The notes: generated from the letters alone by a model not told the origin. A DNA stretch of 64,000 nucleotides from Thermococcus thioreducens (GCF_002214545.1 NZ_CP015105.1:558001-622000); one strand, 5' to 3'. Counted from the first letter of the stretch, positions 46,733 to 55,255 are shown. Translations and numbers: made by a program.

Positions 46733-48103
46733 ATGGGAAGGCTGTTCGGTACTTTCGGCGTTCGCGGAATTGCCAACGAAGATATAACCCCGGAGTTTGC
46801 CCTCAGGATGGGCATGGCCTTTGGGACTATGCTCAAACGGGAGGGGAGGGAAAGACCCCTGGTAGTGGTTGGCATGGACACCCGCGTCAGCGGGGAGATG
46901 CTCAAGAGTGCGCTTATAAGCGGCCTTCTCAGCGTCGGCTGCGACGTTATAGACGTCGGAATAGCTCCAACACCAGCGATACAGTGGGCCACCAACCACT
47001 TCAACGCCGACGGTGGGGCTGTGATAACTGCCAGTCACAACCCGCCGGAGTACAACGGTATAAAGCTCCTCGAACCCAACGGCATGGGGCTGAAGAAGGA
47101 GAGAGAAGCGGTGGTTGAGGAGGTCTTCTTTAATGAGAACTTCGACAGGGCCAGGTGGGACGAAATCGGTGAGGTCAGGAAAGAGAACATCATCAAGCCC
47201 TACATCGAGGCGATAAAGGCTCGCGTTGACGTCGAGGCGATAAGGAAGAGGAGGCCCTTCGTCGTGGTTGACACCTCCAACGGTGCAGGCAGTCTGACGC
47301 TTCCCTACCTGCTTAGGGAGCTCGGCTGCAGGGTCGTCAGCGTCAACGCCCATCCTGACGGTCACTTCCCGGCCAGAAACCCGGAGCCGAACGAGGAGAA
47401 CCTGAGGGGCTTCATGGAGATCGTGAAAGCCCTTGGCGCCGACTTCGGCGTTGCCCAGGACGGCGACGCCGACAGGGCGGTGTTCATAGACGAAAACGGC
47501 AGGTTCATACAGGGCGATAAGACCTTCGCGCTCGTAGCAGATGCTGTTCTGAGGGAAAACGGGGGAGGTCTTCTAGTTACCACCATAGCGACCTCGAACC
47601 TTCTTGATGATATAGCCGAGCGGAACGGTGCTAAAGTCATGCGCACGAAGGTGGGCGACCTCATCGTGGCAAGGGCTTTGCTTGAGCACAACGGGACAAT
47701 TGGGGGAGAGGAGAACGGCGGTGTTATCTTTCCGGACTTTGTCCTCGGCAGGGACGGAGCCATGACGACGGCAAAGATAGTCGAGATTTTTGCCAAGAGC
47801 GGAAAGAAGTTCAGTGAGCTGATCGATGAACTGCCGAAGTACTACCAGTTCAAGACGAAAAGAAAGGTGGAGGGTGATAGGAAGGCGATAGTCGTCAGGG
47901 TTGCCGAGCTTGCCAAGGCCGAAGGCTACACCGTTGACACCACCGATGGGACGAAGGTGCTCTTCCCCGACGGCTGGGTTCTGGTCAGGGCCAGCGGAAC
48001 CGAGCCGATAATCAGGGTCTTCAGTGAGGCAAAGAGCGAGGGGAAGGCCGAGGGGTACCTTAAACTTGGGTTGGAGCTTCTGGAGAAGGCGATTGGGGCC
48101 TGA
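46733..48103 (+). CDS. manB: Phosphomannomutase / phosphoglucomutase
   Basis: 456 residues from ATG 46733, preceded by GAGGTGG. The alpha-D-phosphohexomutase pattern is complete: FGTFGVRGIANED, catalytic phosphoserine in TASHNPPEYNGIK, metal loop DGDADRAVF, sugar loop GGEENGGVIFPDF and phosphate loop RASGTEPIIRVFSE. It converts mannose 6-phosphate to mannose 1-phosphate for GDP-mannose. Last gene of the operon; TTTTTCTTC about 20 bp after the stop may end transcription. Confidence 0.95.
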   Translation: MGRLFGTFGVRGIANEDITPEFALRMGMAFGTMLKREGRERPLVVVGMDTRVSGEMLKSALISGLLSVGCDVIDVGIAPTPAIQWATNHFNADGGAVITASHNPPEYNGIKLLEPNGMGLKKEREAVVEEVFFNENFDRARWDEIGEVRKENIIKPYIEAIKARVDVEAIRKRRPFVVVDTSNGAGSLTLPYLLRELGCRVVSVNAHPDGHFPARNPEPNEENLRGFMEIVKALGADFGVAQDGDADRAVFIDENGRFIQGDKTFALVADAVLRENGGGLLVTTIATSNLLDDIAERNGAKVMRTKVGDLIVARALLEHNGTIGGEENGGVIFPDFVLGRDGAMTTAKIVEIFAKSGKKFSELIDELPKYYQFKTKRKVEGDRKAIVVRVAELAKAEGYTVDTTDGTKVLFPDGWVLVRASGTEPIIRVFSEAKSEGKAEGYLKLGLELLEKAIGA

Positions 48104-48186
48104 TTCCCATTTTATGCCCTAACTTTTTCTTCTGGAAGTCTCGTCACTTGGAAGTTGAGAAGAAAGGGGAATAGAAAAGAGAGGAT

Positions 48187-49536
48187 TTAACTGCTCTTCA
48201 CGTAGAACCCCATTGGAATCTCCGCGGAGCACGAGCTGAACCAGCCCGCCTTGAACTTGTACTTCTGGGAACTCTTGAAGGCGTGAATCATCACTGAAGG
48301 GCCGTTCTCTTTTATAGTTCCATCTATTGTCACGCTTCCGGCTTTCTCATACTGAACCGATGCCGCTAATCCTGCGACGGGCGCTGGTGCACCAAAGGCA
48401 ACTGCAATTGCTCCCACAGGAATTCCAATGCCAAACTTGACGCCGCACTTTCCACCAATCGCCTGGAACATATACGCCAGAGTTATACCTTTGTTCGCCG
48501 TAAGTGGATGCTGTAGACTCTCTTTAGTGAATCTAAAAAACGTCCGGTCAAAATCCGGACTGCCGAGGGAGCTTCCACCGTCAATTATGTATCCGTTGAC
48601 GCCTTTACTCGCTTTCACGTCATAAATTCCAACGTCTATCCTCTCCCTGCCAGTCTCACTGCAGCCATAAGCACCCATTCCCCAGGCACAGATGTATTCT
48701 TTTTCGTGTCTGTAGTAAGGTTTGGCTAGAATGTATATGTAACCCATATTGCCCTTGGGAACATCCACGATGTCTCCAAAGTAATAGTGGCCTTCAACTG
48801 GAACCCATTTCTTTCCGTATATCGTCACCGACGATGACAGAACCTTAACCGGGTCGCCACCCTTGAACTTTGCCTCCAGGTTAGTTCCATACGCTAGAGT
48901 CGCCGAGAACTCCGTTTTGTAGTCTGCCCTTAAAGAAATCGAGCCCTGTAACTTTCCTTTTCCATCCCTGTTGTCGATGATCAGCAGGGGGACCTCAACG
49001 TAGTCTTCTGCTTCCCAGGAGTCTTCTGCCGGGCGCCATTCATAGTGGTACCAGCCCGCGTGGTTGGGCTTTGGTAGGGATTCCTTCTCAAGAATCTCTA
49101 TATTTACTCGCTTGGAGGCTCCCTGCAAATCCTTCTCCGATAGGAGGGTTGAACCTATGCCCCTGTAAAGAACGCCGTTCTCCCTGTCTATGACCCAAAC
49201 TGAAATCCTGACTCCGTAGCGTTTCTCCTCGCTTATGCTTGGGAGGAGTTTCCGCAGGTTTGCCACCTTCACGATGCCCCTTGTAGTGTCAAGCTTCCAG
49301 AATCCGGAGCGCTTGATTCTGTAGTGGCCGAGGGTTTTAATGCCGGAAGGAGTGGCAACGTCAACCTGAACCTGAATTTCATAATCTCCAGAGAAGCCCT
49401 TGAGGGTTCTTCCCTTCTCATCTGTCAGGACAATGGTCATTCCATCTTTGGGCGGTATCCACTCTGCTGATACTGATGTTGCTATCAGGAGTGTTACTAG
49501 CACCAACAATAGGAGATTTCTTGTTTGCTTTATCAT
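48187..49536 (-). CDS. Secreted protein of unknown function
   Basis: 449 residues with a signal peptide (about 1-24, ending SVSAEW). The body is beta-rich, with four cysteines (YICAWGMGAYGCSETG, GGKCGVKFG and FSSCSAE) that may form disulfides. Near residue 375-400 is a glycine/alanine-rich hydrophobic segment (GIGIPVGAIAVAFGAPAPVAGLAAS) that could insert in a membrane. No family is recognised. Codons and flanks are more A/T-rich than the surroundings, which suggests later acquisition. It stands between convergent manB and the cbi operon. Confidence 0.75.
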   Translation of the reverse strand: MIKQTRNLLLLVLVTLLIATSVSAEWIPPKDGMTIVLTDEKGRTLKGFSGDYEIQVQVDVATPSGIKTLGHYRIKRSGFWKLDTTRGIVKVANLRKLLPSISEEKRYGVRISVWVIDRENGVLYRGIGSTLLSEKDLQGASKRVNIEILEKESLPKPNHAGWYHYEWRPAEDSWEAEDYVEVPLLIIDNRDGKGKLQGSISLRADYKTEFSATLAYGTNLEAKFKGGDPVKVLSSSVTIYGKKWVPVEGHYYFGDIVDVPKGNMGYIYILAKPYYRHEKEYICAWGMGAYGCSETGRERIDVGIYDVKASKGVNGYIIDGGSSLGSPDFDRTFFRFTKESLQHPLTANKGITLAYMFQAIGGKCGVKFGIGIPVGAIAVAFGAPAPVAGLAASVQYEKAGSVTIDGTIKENGPSVMIHAFKSSQKYKFKAGWFSSCSAEIPMGFYVKSS

Positions 49537-49626
49537 TGAGTATCACTATAATAATTCACTACAGTAGTATTTTTAAAATTTGTGGCAACCTAATCAGCTG
49601 GAAGATTTAATTTTAACATAAAAAAG

Positions 49627-50439
49627 TCAATAGCTCTGGTTAAACCCTCCAGCCTTCCACTCTTCCAGCAGTTTTCTTCCCTCTTCCACGCTCCTCGGAA
49701 CCGGCAGGCCGAGGCCCAGGAAGAGTTCGGCCAGGGGAGGTACGTCGAGGTTGTGCTCCCTCAGAAGCTCCGGATTCCCGAGTATCTCCTCGGGCGTTCC
49801 CACTCTTATTATCCTGCCGCCGTCCATGAGGGCTATCCTGTCGCACATTCCAAGGTATTCTGCCTCGTGGCTCGCCAGAATTACTGTTTTCCCCTCGTCC
49901 CTCAGCCTGAGTATGATTTCCCTGAGCATGTTCTTACCCCTGAAGTCCAAGTTAGCGAAGGGTTCGTCGAACACCACAACCTCGGGCTCCATTGCCAGAA
50001 CCGTGGCTATCGCTATTCTCTTCTTCTCGCCGAAGCTTAGCTCCTTGGTTTCTCTGTCGGCGTAGTCCTCCATTCCAACCCTCTCCAACGCCCACAGGAC
50101 GCGCTCCCTCAGCTCCTCTCCTCTCAATCCCAAGTTGTAGGGGCCGAAGGCCACATCCTCGAACACAGTCGGAGAAAAGAGCTGGTCGTTGGGGTCCTGA
50201 AAAACTATCCCGACCTTTCTCCGTACTTCCTTCGGCTGTTTTACCGGATCAAGGCCGTCCACGATGACTCTGCCCTTCTTTGGTTTGAGTATACCGTTGA
50301 GGTGCAGCATAAGGGTGCTCTTTCCGGCTCCATTCGGCCCAAGGAAGCCAAACAGTTCTCCCCTCTTAATCTTAAGGGTTATTCCCCTGAGAACTTCCCT
50401 TCCAGAGTAGGAGAAGTGAAGATTTTCCAGCTCTATCAT
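49627..50439 (-). CDS. cbiO: Cobalt/nickel ECF transporter ATPase
   Basis: 270-residue ABC ATPase: Walker A GPNGAGKS, Q-loop VFQDPNDQLF, signature ELSFGEKKR, Walker B VVVFDEPFANLD, H-loop ASHEAEY. The QDPNDQLFSPTV stretch is typical of CbiO/EcfA. Unusual signature start (ELSFGE instead of LSGGQ) is common in archaeal CbiO. It energises uptake of Co2+ or Ni2+ with CbiM, CbiN and CbiQ; nickel for hydrogenases is a likely use. It overlaps cbiQ by 4 bp. Confidence 0.94.
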   Translation of the reverse strand: MIELENLHFSYSGREVLRGITLKIKRGELFGFLGPNGAGKSTLMLHLNGILKPKKGRVIVDGLDPVKQPKEVRRKVGIVFQDPNDQLFSPTVFEDVAFGPYNLGLRGEELRERVLWALERVGMEDYADRETKELSFGEKKRIAIATVLAMEPEVVVFDEPFANLDFRGKNMLREIILRLRDEGKTVILASHEAEYLGMCDRIALMDGGRIIRVGTPEEILGNPELLREHNLDVPPLAELFLGLGLPVPRSVEEGRKLLEEWKAGGFNQSY

Positions 50440-51095
50440 AGCAGCAGTCCCCCCAATGCTAATAGAGCCAGTGTTGCGGTCTTTGCGTTTGGTCTTGGCT
50501 CCTCCAGGCTGGGAAACTCCCCAAATCCCCTCGCGAGCATGGCTCTGTATATCCTCCCGTTTCTAAGGTATGCCCGGACGAATACCTCCCCGATGAGGGA
50601 GCCGAGCTTTCTGTAGTACTCCTTCCTCCCCACACCAAACGCCCTTGAGTCCACGGCGCGCTTCATCCTCGTTGTCTCATCAACGAAGAGGTCGAGGTAG
50701 CGGTAGGTGAACGCCAGGGTTAATGTGAGTATCCGCGGGAACCTCAACGCTTCCATCTCGGCAAGAATCCTTGAAAAACCAACGGAGTTAGTCACGACGA
50801 GTGCAGCCCCCGCTGATAAAAACGCCTTTCCGAGGAGCATGAAGAAGGAGTATATCCCCTCGTGGGTTATCGGACCAATTGGCGTTTCCAGAACTGGTTT
50901 TCCAGGATTAAACAGCGCCAATATGAACAGAAAACCCTCAAAGCCAAGGAGGAAGCCGAGTTTTTTGAAAACACCTTTTTTTGGCCTCATCGTGAGCACA
51001 ACGATCAGAAAAATGAGACCAAAATAGGCTAACTCCGTGAGGCTTTTTCTTGTCACAACGCCGATTGCATAAAGAAAAATAAAGGGCAGGTACAC
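50436..51095 (-). CDS. cbiQ: Cobalt/nickel ECF transporter transmembrane subunit
   Basis: 219 residues if started at GTG 51095, 1 base after the cbiN stop with AAGGGTG before it; a longer frame from TTG 51134 would overlap cbiN by 38 bp. It has about five hydrophobic segments and the coupling motifs of EcfT proteins, FVDETTRMKRAVDSRAFG and YRAMLARGFGEFP (two A-R-G-type helices). It links the ATPase to CbiM. Confidence 0.9.
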   Translation of the reverse strand: MYLPFIFLYAIGVVTRKSLTELAYFGLIFLIVVLTMRPKKGVFKKLGFLLGFEGFLFILALFNPGKPVLETPIGPITHEGIYSFFMLLGKAFLSAGAALVVTNSVGFSRILAEMEALRFPRILTLTLAFTYRYLDLFVDETTRMKRAVDSRAFGVGRKEYYRKLGSLIGEVFVRAYLRNGRIYRAMLARGFGEFPSLEEPRPNAKTATLALLALGGLLL

Positions 51096-51096
51096 C

Positions 51097-51345
51097 TCAG
51101 GCACCCTTGGCGAGTTTTGCCAGGCCGTAGCCAACTCCGAAGGTCAGGAAGATTCCGACTAGTCCCATGACCACGCTCTGGCCCCAGGTTTCACCGTAGT
51201 CAAGGGGGGCCTCGTAGATTGGACTCTCGGTAAGGCCCACCTTCTCCATCGTTGCTTCAAGCCCATCGGGGTTGCTCGATGCGAGCGGCAGCACTATCGC
51301 CAGCACGACGGCTATGATTATCAGACCCTTAAAAATCGTCCTCAT
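51097..51345 (-). CDS. cbiN: Cobalt/nickel transport protein CbiN (PDGLE)
   Basis: 82 residues with an N-terminal helix (about 5-24), the family hallmark SSNPDGLEATMEKVG just outside, and a second helix near the C-terminus (GLVGIFLTFGVGYGLAKL). The small subunit helps metal loading of CbiM. Start ATG 51345 overlaps the cbiM stop by 4 bp. Confidence 0.92.
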   Translation of the reverse strand: MRTIFKGLIIIAVVLAIVLPLASSNPDGLEATMEKVGLTESPIYEAPLDYGETWGQSVVMGLVGIFLTFGVGYGLAKLAKGA

Positions 51346-51956
51346 GCGGGCACCCCCTCAACTGACGGAAGCTTTGCCCTTACGGCATAAACTATCAGGA
51401 CGGTGAGTATTGCCTCACCAATTCCGATTATAGCGTGGTAGCCGAGCATAAGGGAGAGCACTTTCATGAACGGGAGGCTCTTGCTGAGGCCGATCTCCAC
51501 TGCGGTCATGCCCGCTCCAAGAACGACGGAGAGCCAGGAGGCAAGGGCTATGGCGAAGGTCTCGTTGATGCCCCTGAGCTTCGTGTAAACACCGTAGCCT
51601 ATGAAGGCTCCTATAAGCCCCATGTTGAGGATGTTTGCGCCGATTGCCGTTATCCCACCGTCGCCGAAGAGGAGCGTCTGTATAAGCAGAACTGCCGTCA
51701 TGACTATTACCGCCGCGTATGGTCCGAGCATTATAGCGACCAGCGTTGCCCCAAGCAGGTGGCCGCTGACGCCACCTATTATCGGGAAGTTGACCATCTG
51801 CGCCGCGAAGATTCCAGCCGCGAAGAGGCCCAGGAGAGGTATTTTCTCCTCCGGGAAGTTCCTGAGCTTTTTGGCGGCGTAGGCTATCCCGGCTATCGTT
51901 ATTGCGTAGGTAACCACTATCATCGGCGTGCTCAGCAGTCCATCTGGAATGTGCAA
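51342..51956 (-). CDS. cbiM: Cobalt/nickel transport substrate-binding subunit CbiM
   Basis: 204 residues. I start it at TTG 51956, not at the upstream ATG 51971, because the product then begins Met-His-Ile-Pro-Asp. The N-terminal amine and His2 are metal ligands in the family and must be at the very N-terminus; GGAGGTG lies six bases before the TTG. Seven hydrophobic segments and VSGHLLGATLVAIMLGP are typical. It binds Co2+ or Ni2+ in the membrane. First gene of cbiMNQO. Confidence 0.93.
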   Translation of the reverse strand: MHIPDGLLSTPMIVVTYAITIAGIAYAAKKLRNFPEEKIPLLGLFAAGIFAAQMVNFPIIGGVSGHLLGATLVAIMLGPYAAVIVMTAVLLIQTLLFGDGGITAIGANILNMGLIGAFIGYGVYTKLRGINETFAIALASWLSVVLGAGMTAVEIGLSKSLPFMKVLSLMLGYHAIIGIGEAILTVLIVYAVRAKLPSVEGVPA

Positions 51957-51977
51957 CTCAAACACCTCCATCTCTGG

Positions 51978-52020
51978 TTGGTGTTATCAATGAGCTAAAT
52001 GGTAGCACCAAATAAAAGGG
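51978..52020 (-). promoter_or_regulatory. cbiM promoter with candidate metal-regulator operator
   Basis: TTGGTGTTA (51978-51986) and TAGCACCAA (52003-52011) form an inverted repeat (8 of 9 pairs) separated by 16 bp, the spacing known for NikR operators. CCCTTTTATTTGG (52008-52020) on the minus strand is the TATA region, so the repeat covers TATA to start. A nickel- or cobalt-sensing repressor is a reasonable inference; the half-site differs from bacterial NikR. Confidence 0.55.
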
Positions 52021-52111
52021 TTTCTCTAACTGGGTATTATCAACCTAAGGTTTCAGGGCAACAGTGATGGCCATACTAAAAAAGGGCGGAGTATAACAAA
52101 AAGAAAGACCC

Positions 52112-52912
52112 TCAGAGATAGCCCCTGTCCTCCTCCTCTGGGGTGGGAGGCATCTGCTGCTCCAGCATGGCCCTTTGCATCTCCTGAACCTTCCTGAGTA
52201 TCTCCTCCGTCTCCTTGGCGCGCTCTTCCAGGGCGGTCATGTCGAGCTCAAGACCGAGGATTTTGGTCACAGCTAAGAGGACGGACTTTGCGGCTTTGGC
52301 ATCCACGATGTAGCCAAGGCTCTCTCCGAGGAGACTTATACCGTACATCGAGCGGAGCTTGCCCATACCGAGGAGCAGTCCGGCAGCGCCTACTATGGCC
52401 CCGCCCTCGTCCTCGCGCCAGATAACCTCTACTTGGCAACCTTCCAGCTTTTTCTGGTAGTATTCTACCAGCTCTTCGTGGGTTACCGCCGCTAAAACCC
52501 TCGGTTCCCCCTGGAGCTCGGGCACCTGGTAGCCGCCCATAGTGATTATCTCGCGGACACCGAACTCGTTGACGAAGTCCAGCATCTTTCCAACGACCTC
52601 AAAGTGGCCGGGGCTGTCGGTGGGCGGAACCTGCTGGTCCCCGGTGATTATTATGATGTCTCTGCCGTTCTCGTCGGGGTTTTTCCAGTAGTAGAATTCG
52701 TTCTTCATGAGCTCAACGACAGAGTTCTTCTTTATGAGAACCTGATGCATGAAGTGCGGTGAGTAAAGGTCTGCGAACTTGACCGCGTTGAGCTCCTGGA
52801 TGAGGTGCTCGGCAGCCAACTTCCCGACAAGGCCTATCCCCGGGAGACCCTCTATGAAGACCGGGTCTCTGAGTTCAGGCCTTTCATAGACGTGGATAAC
52901 TGACTCCTTCAT
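52112..52912 (-). CDS. PAC2 family proteasome assembly chaperone homologue
   Basis: 266 residues with the PAC2 pattern: PVFIEGLPGIGLVGKLAAEHLI, YSPHFMHQVLI, IIIITGDQQVP, GVREIITMGGYQV and AGLLLGMGKL. Archaeal PbaA/PbaB proteins help or bind the 20S proteasome, some through a C-terminal hydrophobic-Tyr-X tail. Here the C-terminus is a coiled-coil-like helix followed by RGYL with Tyr in the penultimate place. It begins 1 base after the nop10 stop and so is part of the aIF2 alpha-nop10 operon. Confidence 0.9.
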   Translation of the reverse strand: MKESVIHVYERPELRDPVFIEGLPGIGLVGKLAAEHLIQELNAVKFADLYSPHFMHQVLIKKNSVVELMKNEFYYWKNPDENGRDIIIITGDQQVPPTDSPGHFEVVGKMLDFVNEFGVREIITMGGYQVPELQGEPRVLAAVTHEELVEYYQKKLEGCQVEVIWREDEGGAIVGAAGLLLGMGKLRSMYGISLLGESLGYIVDAKAAKSVLLAVTKILGLELDMTALEERAKETEEILRKVQEMQRAMLEQQMPPTPEEEDRGYL

Positions 52913-52913
52913 A

Positions 52914-53093
52914 TCAATCCCTCCCTGCTATACCCAGCTGCTCGCGCTTGAGTCTTCTCCGGTACTCGCCGTACGGGTCTTCCGGCGAGAAGCGCGGCGG
53001 GTGGGCTACCTTGGTTTTAGCTCCACAGATGGGACAGGTTTCCTTGAGGGTGTAGCGCCCACACTCGGGACACTTCTTTATGCGGAACCTCAT
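52914..53093 (-). CDS. nop10: Nop10, H/ACA RNP protein
   Basis: 59 residues, MRFRIKKCPECGRYTLKETCPICG, with zinc Cys 8, 11, 20 and 23, then AHPPRFSPEDPYGEYRRRLKRE, the Cbf5-binding linker and helix. It is a core subunit of the pseudouridylation guide RNP. The ATG overlaps the aIF2 alpha stop by 4 bp (ATGA), the usual gene order in Euryarchaeota. Confidence 0.96.
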   Translation of the reverse strand: MRFRIKKCPECGRYTLKETCPICGAKTKVAHPPRFSPEDPYGEYRRRLKREQLGIAGRD

Positions 53094-53917
53094 GCCCCTC
53101 TCCTCTTTATCTTCTTAATGCGCTTCTCCTTCCTGATAAGGGCCGCCTCGCCGCCGGCTTCCTTTATAACGCGCAGTATCTCCTCGGCGATGTCTTCAAG
53201 GACCTCCTCGGCCTTGTAGTAGTCCGGGGCAGTTATGTCAATCCTGTACCTCGGCGCCCCTTGGTAGGAGAACTTGACGTCTATCTCCTTCTCCTCGTTC
53301 GCCCTGTCACGTGCCCTGATTAGGGCTTCCTTGATAATCTCGACCCCGTTGGGGCTGGGGACGGTTATCTCGAACTCGGCATCGATGGTGACCGTGGGTA
53401 TCTCGACGTAGGCCTCTATGATCGGTTTAAGGGCTTCAATCCATTCCTCGCTTATGAGCTCTTCGAGGACTTCCATTCCATTTTGAGCGGCATCCTCAAA
53501 GGCGGCATATACTTCTCCGTACTCCTCCTCAAGGGGAACCCATACTTCCTTCCAGGCGGTTTCAAAGTCCTTTCCTATCTTCTCTGCCGCCATCTTGAGA
53601 AGGTTCTCCGCCTTCTGGGCGCGTTTGTACTCCTGGAGCTTGGCCTTTCTCTGCTGCTGGTTCACCCTCTTGAGGCTCAGGTCGATGTGCCCCTTGCTCG
53701 GGTCAACGCGTATAACCTTGGCGACTATCTTCTGCCCTTCCTTGACGAAGTCCCTTATGTTCTTGACCCATGTCGAGGCGACCTCGCTTATGTGCATGAA
53801 CCCCTCTTTGCCGGGGTACTCGTCGAGCTTGAGGAACGCACCGTAAGGGTGAATGCTCTTGACGGTAGCGACGACAAACTCTCCCTCCTCGGGATACTCT
53901 TTGGCTTTCCTCGGCAT
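53090..53917 (-). CDS. eif2a: Translation initiation factor aIF2 alpha subunit
   Basis: 275 residues from ATG 53917 after AGGTGG; a GTG three codons upstream is open. The N-terminal S1 domain (GEFVVATVKSIHPYGAFLKLDEYPGKEGFMHISEV) is followed by a helical domain and the C-terminal alpha-beta domain that binds aIF2 gamma. It helps bring initiator tRNA to the small subunit. It is first in the operon aIF2 alpha-nop10-PAC2. Confidence 0.97.
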   Translation of the reverse strand: MPRKAKEYPEEGEFVVATVKSIHPYGAFLKLDEYPGKEGFMHISEVASTWVKNIRDFVKEGQKIVAKVIRVDPSKGHIDLSLKRVNQQQRKAKLQEYKRAQKAENLLKMAAEKIGKDFETAWKEVWVPLEEEYGEVYAAFEDAAQNGMEVLEELISEEWIEALKPIIEAYVEIPTVTIDAEFEITVPSPNGVEIIKEALIRARDRANEEKEIDVKFSYQGAPRYRIDITAPDYYKAEEVLEDIAEEILRVIKEAGGEAALIRKEKRIKKIKRRGA

Positions 53918-54009
53918 TTTAACCACCTCAAAATTTTCTCTGCCTGAGTAACTTACGAAAAGATGTTTTTAAAGTTTAGCAGAAGGCGAAATTAAGAGAA
54001 AGGGATGGT

Positions 54010-54207
54010 TCACTCAAGAACCTCAAGTATCTTGGCCTTGATGACACCCTTTCCACCGGTCGGCTCGACGAGCGTTGCACCGCAGACGAGACACCTAACG
54101 GTGGTCGCAGGGTTGCTGAAGACTATCTGCTCGTTGCCGCAGTCGATACACTTGACGCGGAGGAACCTGCTCCTCGGCATAGGGATGAGGTTCTTCGGGA
54201 GCGCCAT
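54010..54207 (-). CDS. rps27e: Ribosomal protein eS27
   Basis: 65 residues with zinc Cys 20, 23, 39 and 42 (KCIDCGN and RCLVCGA) and PTGGKG near the end, the eS27 pattern. A small-subunit protein. It starts 3 bp after the L44e stop with GGTGTGACC before the ATG, so both are on one transcript. Confidence 0.97.
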   Translation of the reverse strand: MALPKNLIPMPRSRFLRVKCIDCGNEQIVFSNPATTVRCLVCGATLVEPTGGKGVIKAKILEVLE

Positions 54208-54210
54208 GGG

Positions 54211-54495
54211 TCACACCTCCACCAGCTCGAACTTCTTAACGCGGAAGCCCTGTCCCCTGGTGTGGGCCTTGCCGCAGACGGTGCATCTAAAGCGGAGGTC
54301 GAGCTTCTTGACAGGCTTCTCCCTTCCGGCCGGGTTCGGCCTCGGGAAACCGCGGTAACCCTTCATGATCCTCCTGAAGCGCCTCTGGCCCTGGCTGAGC
54401 TCGCTCCTTGGCCTCTTCTTGACCTTTTCGACCTTGTGGATAGTGTGCTTCTTACAGTAGGGGCAGTAAGTCCTTATCTGCTTCGGATACTTCAT
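54211..54495 (-). CDS. rpl44e: Ribosomal protein eL42 (L44e)
   Basis: 94 residues from ATG 54495, with GGAGGTGAGAGA before it. Zinc ligands are C11-x2-C14 and a second CTVC pair near residue 72; the stretch [20 protein letters not shown] is diagnostic. It sits near the E site of the large subunit. A longer frame upstream crosses the leader and is not coding. Its mRNA has an unusually long, G/C-rich leader. Confidence 0.97.
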   Translation of the reverse strand: MKYPKQIRTYCPYCKKHTIHKVEKVKKRPRSELSQGQRRFRRIMKGYRGFPRPNPAGREKPVKKLDLRFRCTVCGKAHTRGQGFRVKKFELVEV

Positions 54496-54616
54496 TCTCT
54501 CACCTCCACGCAGGGCCCGGTGGGTTCCTACTCGCCCCAGCCTCGGAGACCCCCGAGCCGTGAGGCATGATAGTGCCTGCAGGCATCGGTAGGGGTGAGG
54601 CTTTAAAAAAGTTTTT
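54496..54616 (-). promoter_or_regulatory. L44e promoter and structured G/C-rich leader
   Basis: The minus-strand TATA region is AAAACTTTTTTAAAG (54601-54616), giving a leader of roughly 80 nt, much longer than elsewhere in the window. It can form CTCGG/CCGAG (54542-54557), a 10 bp palindrome GCCTGCAGGC (54575-54584) and a long-range CCTAC/GTAGG pair (54527-54531 with 54589-54593). This may be a ribosomal-protein autoregulatory leader or an overlapping small RNA gene. The plus-strand promoter of the next gene (AAATTTTTAAATAACC) starts at about 54634. Confidence 0.45.
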
Positions 54617-54679
54617 GCGGGTTGAACCAAAATTTTTAAATAACCAAATGTTAGTAAATTGCTTCGGGGGGTGAGGGCC

Positions 54680-55255
54680 ATGGAGAGGATGATAACCACT
54701 GTTGAGGAGCTGAAAAGGCTGGAGGAGAAGGCCGAGCGCGAGTACAGGAGGCTTCTTAAGAAGCTCAAAGACCCGGAGTATGCCGACCTGAGGGCCCTCA
54801 TAATGAGAATGGCCATAGATGCGGCCTTCCACAGACACCTGATGGAGGCACTTGAGAGGGCATACCACGATTCAATGAGACTGGTGGAGGAGTACGGGAG
54901 TGGTGAGAGCACCGGTGAAGTGGCCCTCATCCCGGGCCTGCCCACGGTTGTGATGCCCCTGGGATTTGGTGCAATGGGGGCCAGGGTGCCCCCGGAGGAG
55001 ATAATTGAGGAGTACCTGAAAGACTTCCCAACGGAGGTCGTACTGCCCGAGAACGGTGACGGAAAGGTGGGAGAACTCCTTGGGCGATACCTTGAGCTGG
55101 AGAGGGAGATGGTGGAGCTCTACGACAGGCTGTCAAGGAGGGCCTTCCACCCGGTTGTTAGGGAGCTTGTCAAGGAGATAAAGAGAAATGAGGAACAGCA
55201 CGAGGCAATCCTCAAAAAGCTCGGCGAGAAGTATTCTCACTCCGCCGGGGCATAG
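54680..55255 (+). CDS. Ferritin/rubrerythrin-like helical protein
   Basis: 191 residues from ATG 54680 after GGGGGGTGAGG; an in-frame ATG three codons later is an alternative. Two long helix pairs (about 5-70 and 125-190) flank a Pro/Gly-rich linker ([22 protein letters not shown]). The second pair has [16 protein letters not shown] and [12 protein letters not shown], like the E...ExxH metal ligands of ferritin-like proteins; in the first pair a similar FHRHLMEAL is seen. It may be a di-iron or structural protein of oxidative defence; unproven. It ends overlapping the convergent wHTH gene by 19 bp. Confidence 0.65.
   Translation: MERMITTVEELKRLEEKAEREYRRLLKKLKDPEYADLRALIMRMAIDAAFHRHLMEALERAYHDSMRLVEEYGSGESTGEVALIPGLPTVVMPLGFGAMGARVPPEEIIEEYLKDFPTEVVLPENGDGKVGELLGRYLELEREMVELYDRLSRRAFHPVVRELVKEIKRNEEQHEAILKKLGEKYSHSAGA

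Noticed and set aside
51972-52111. Cobalamin or nickel/cobalt riboswitch before cbiM
   Set aside because: TATA lies about 50 bp from the start codon, leaving a leader too short for those RNAs, and no conserved core was seen.
54496-54945. N-terminal extension of L44e and overlap with the ferritin-like gene
   Set aside because: The L44e start with RBS at 54495 gives the normal length; the upstream part crosses two promoters.
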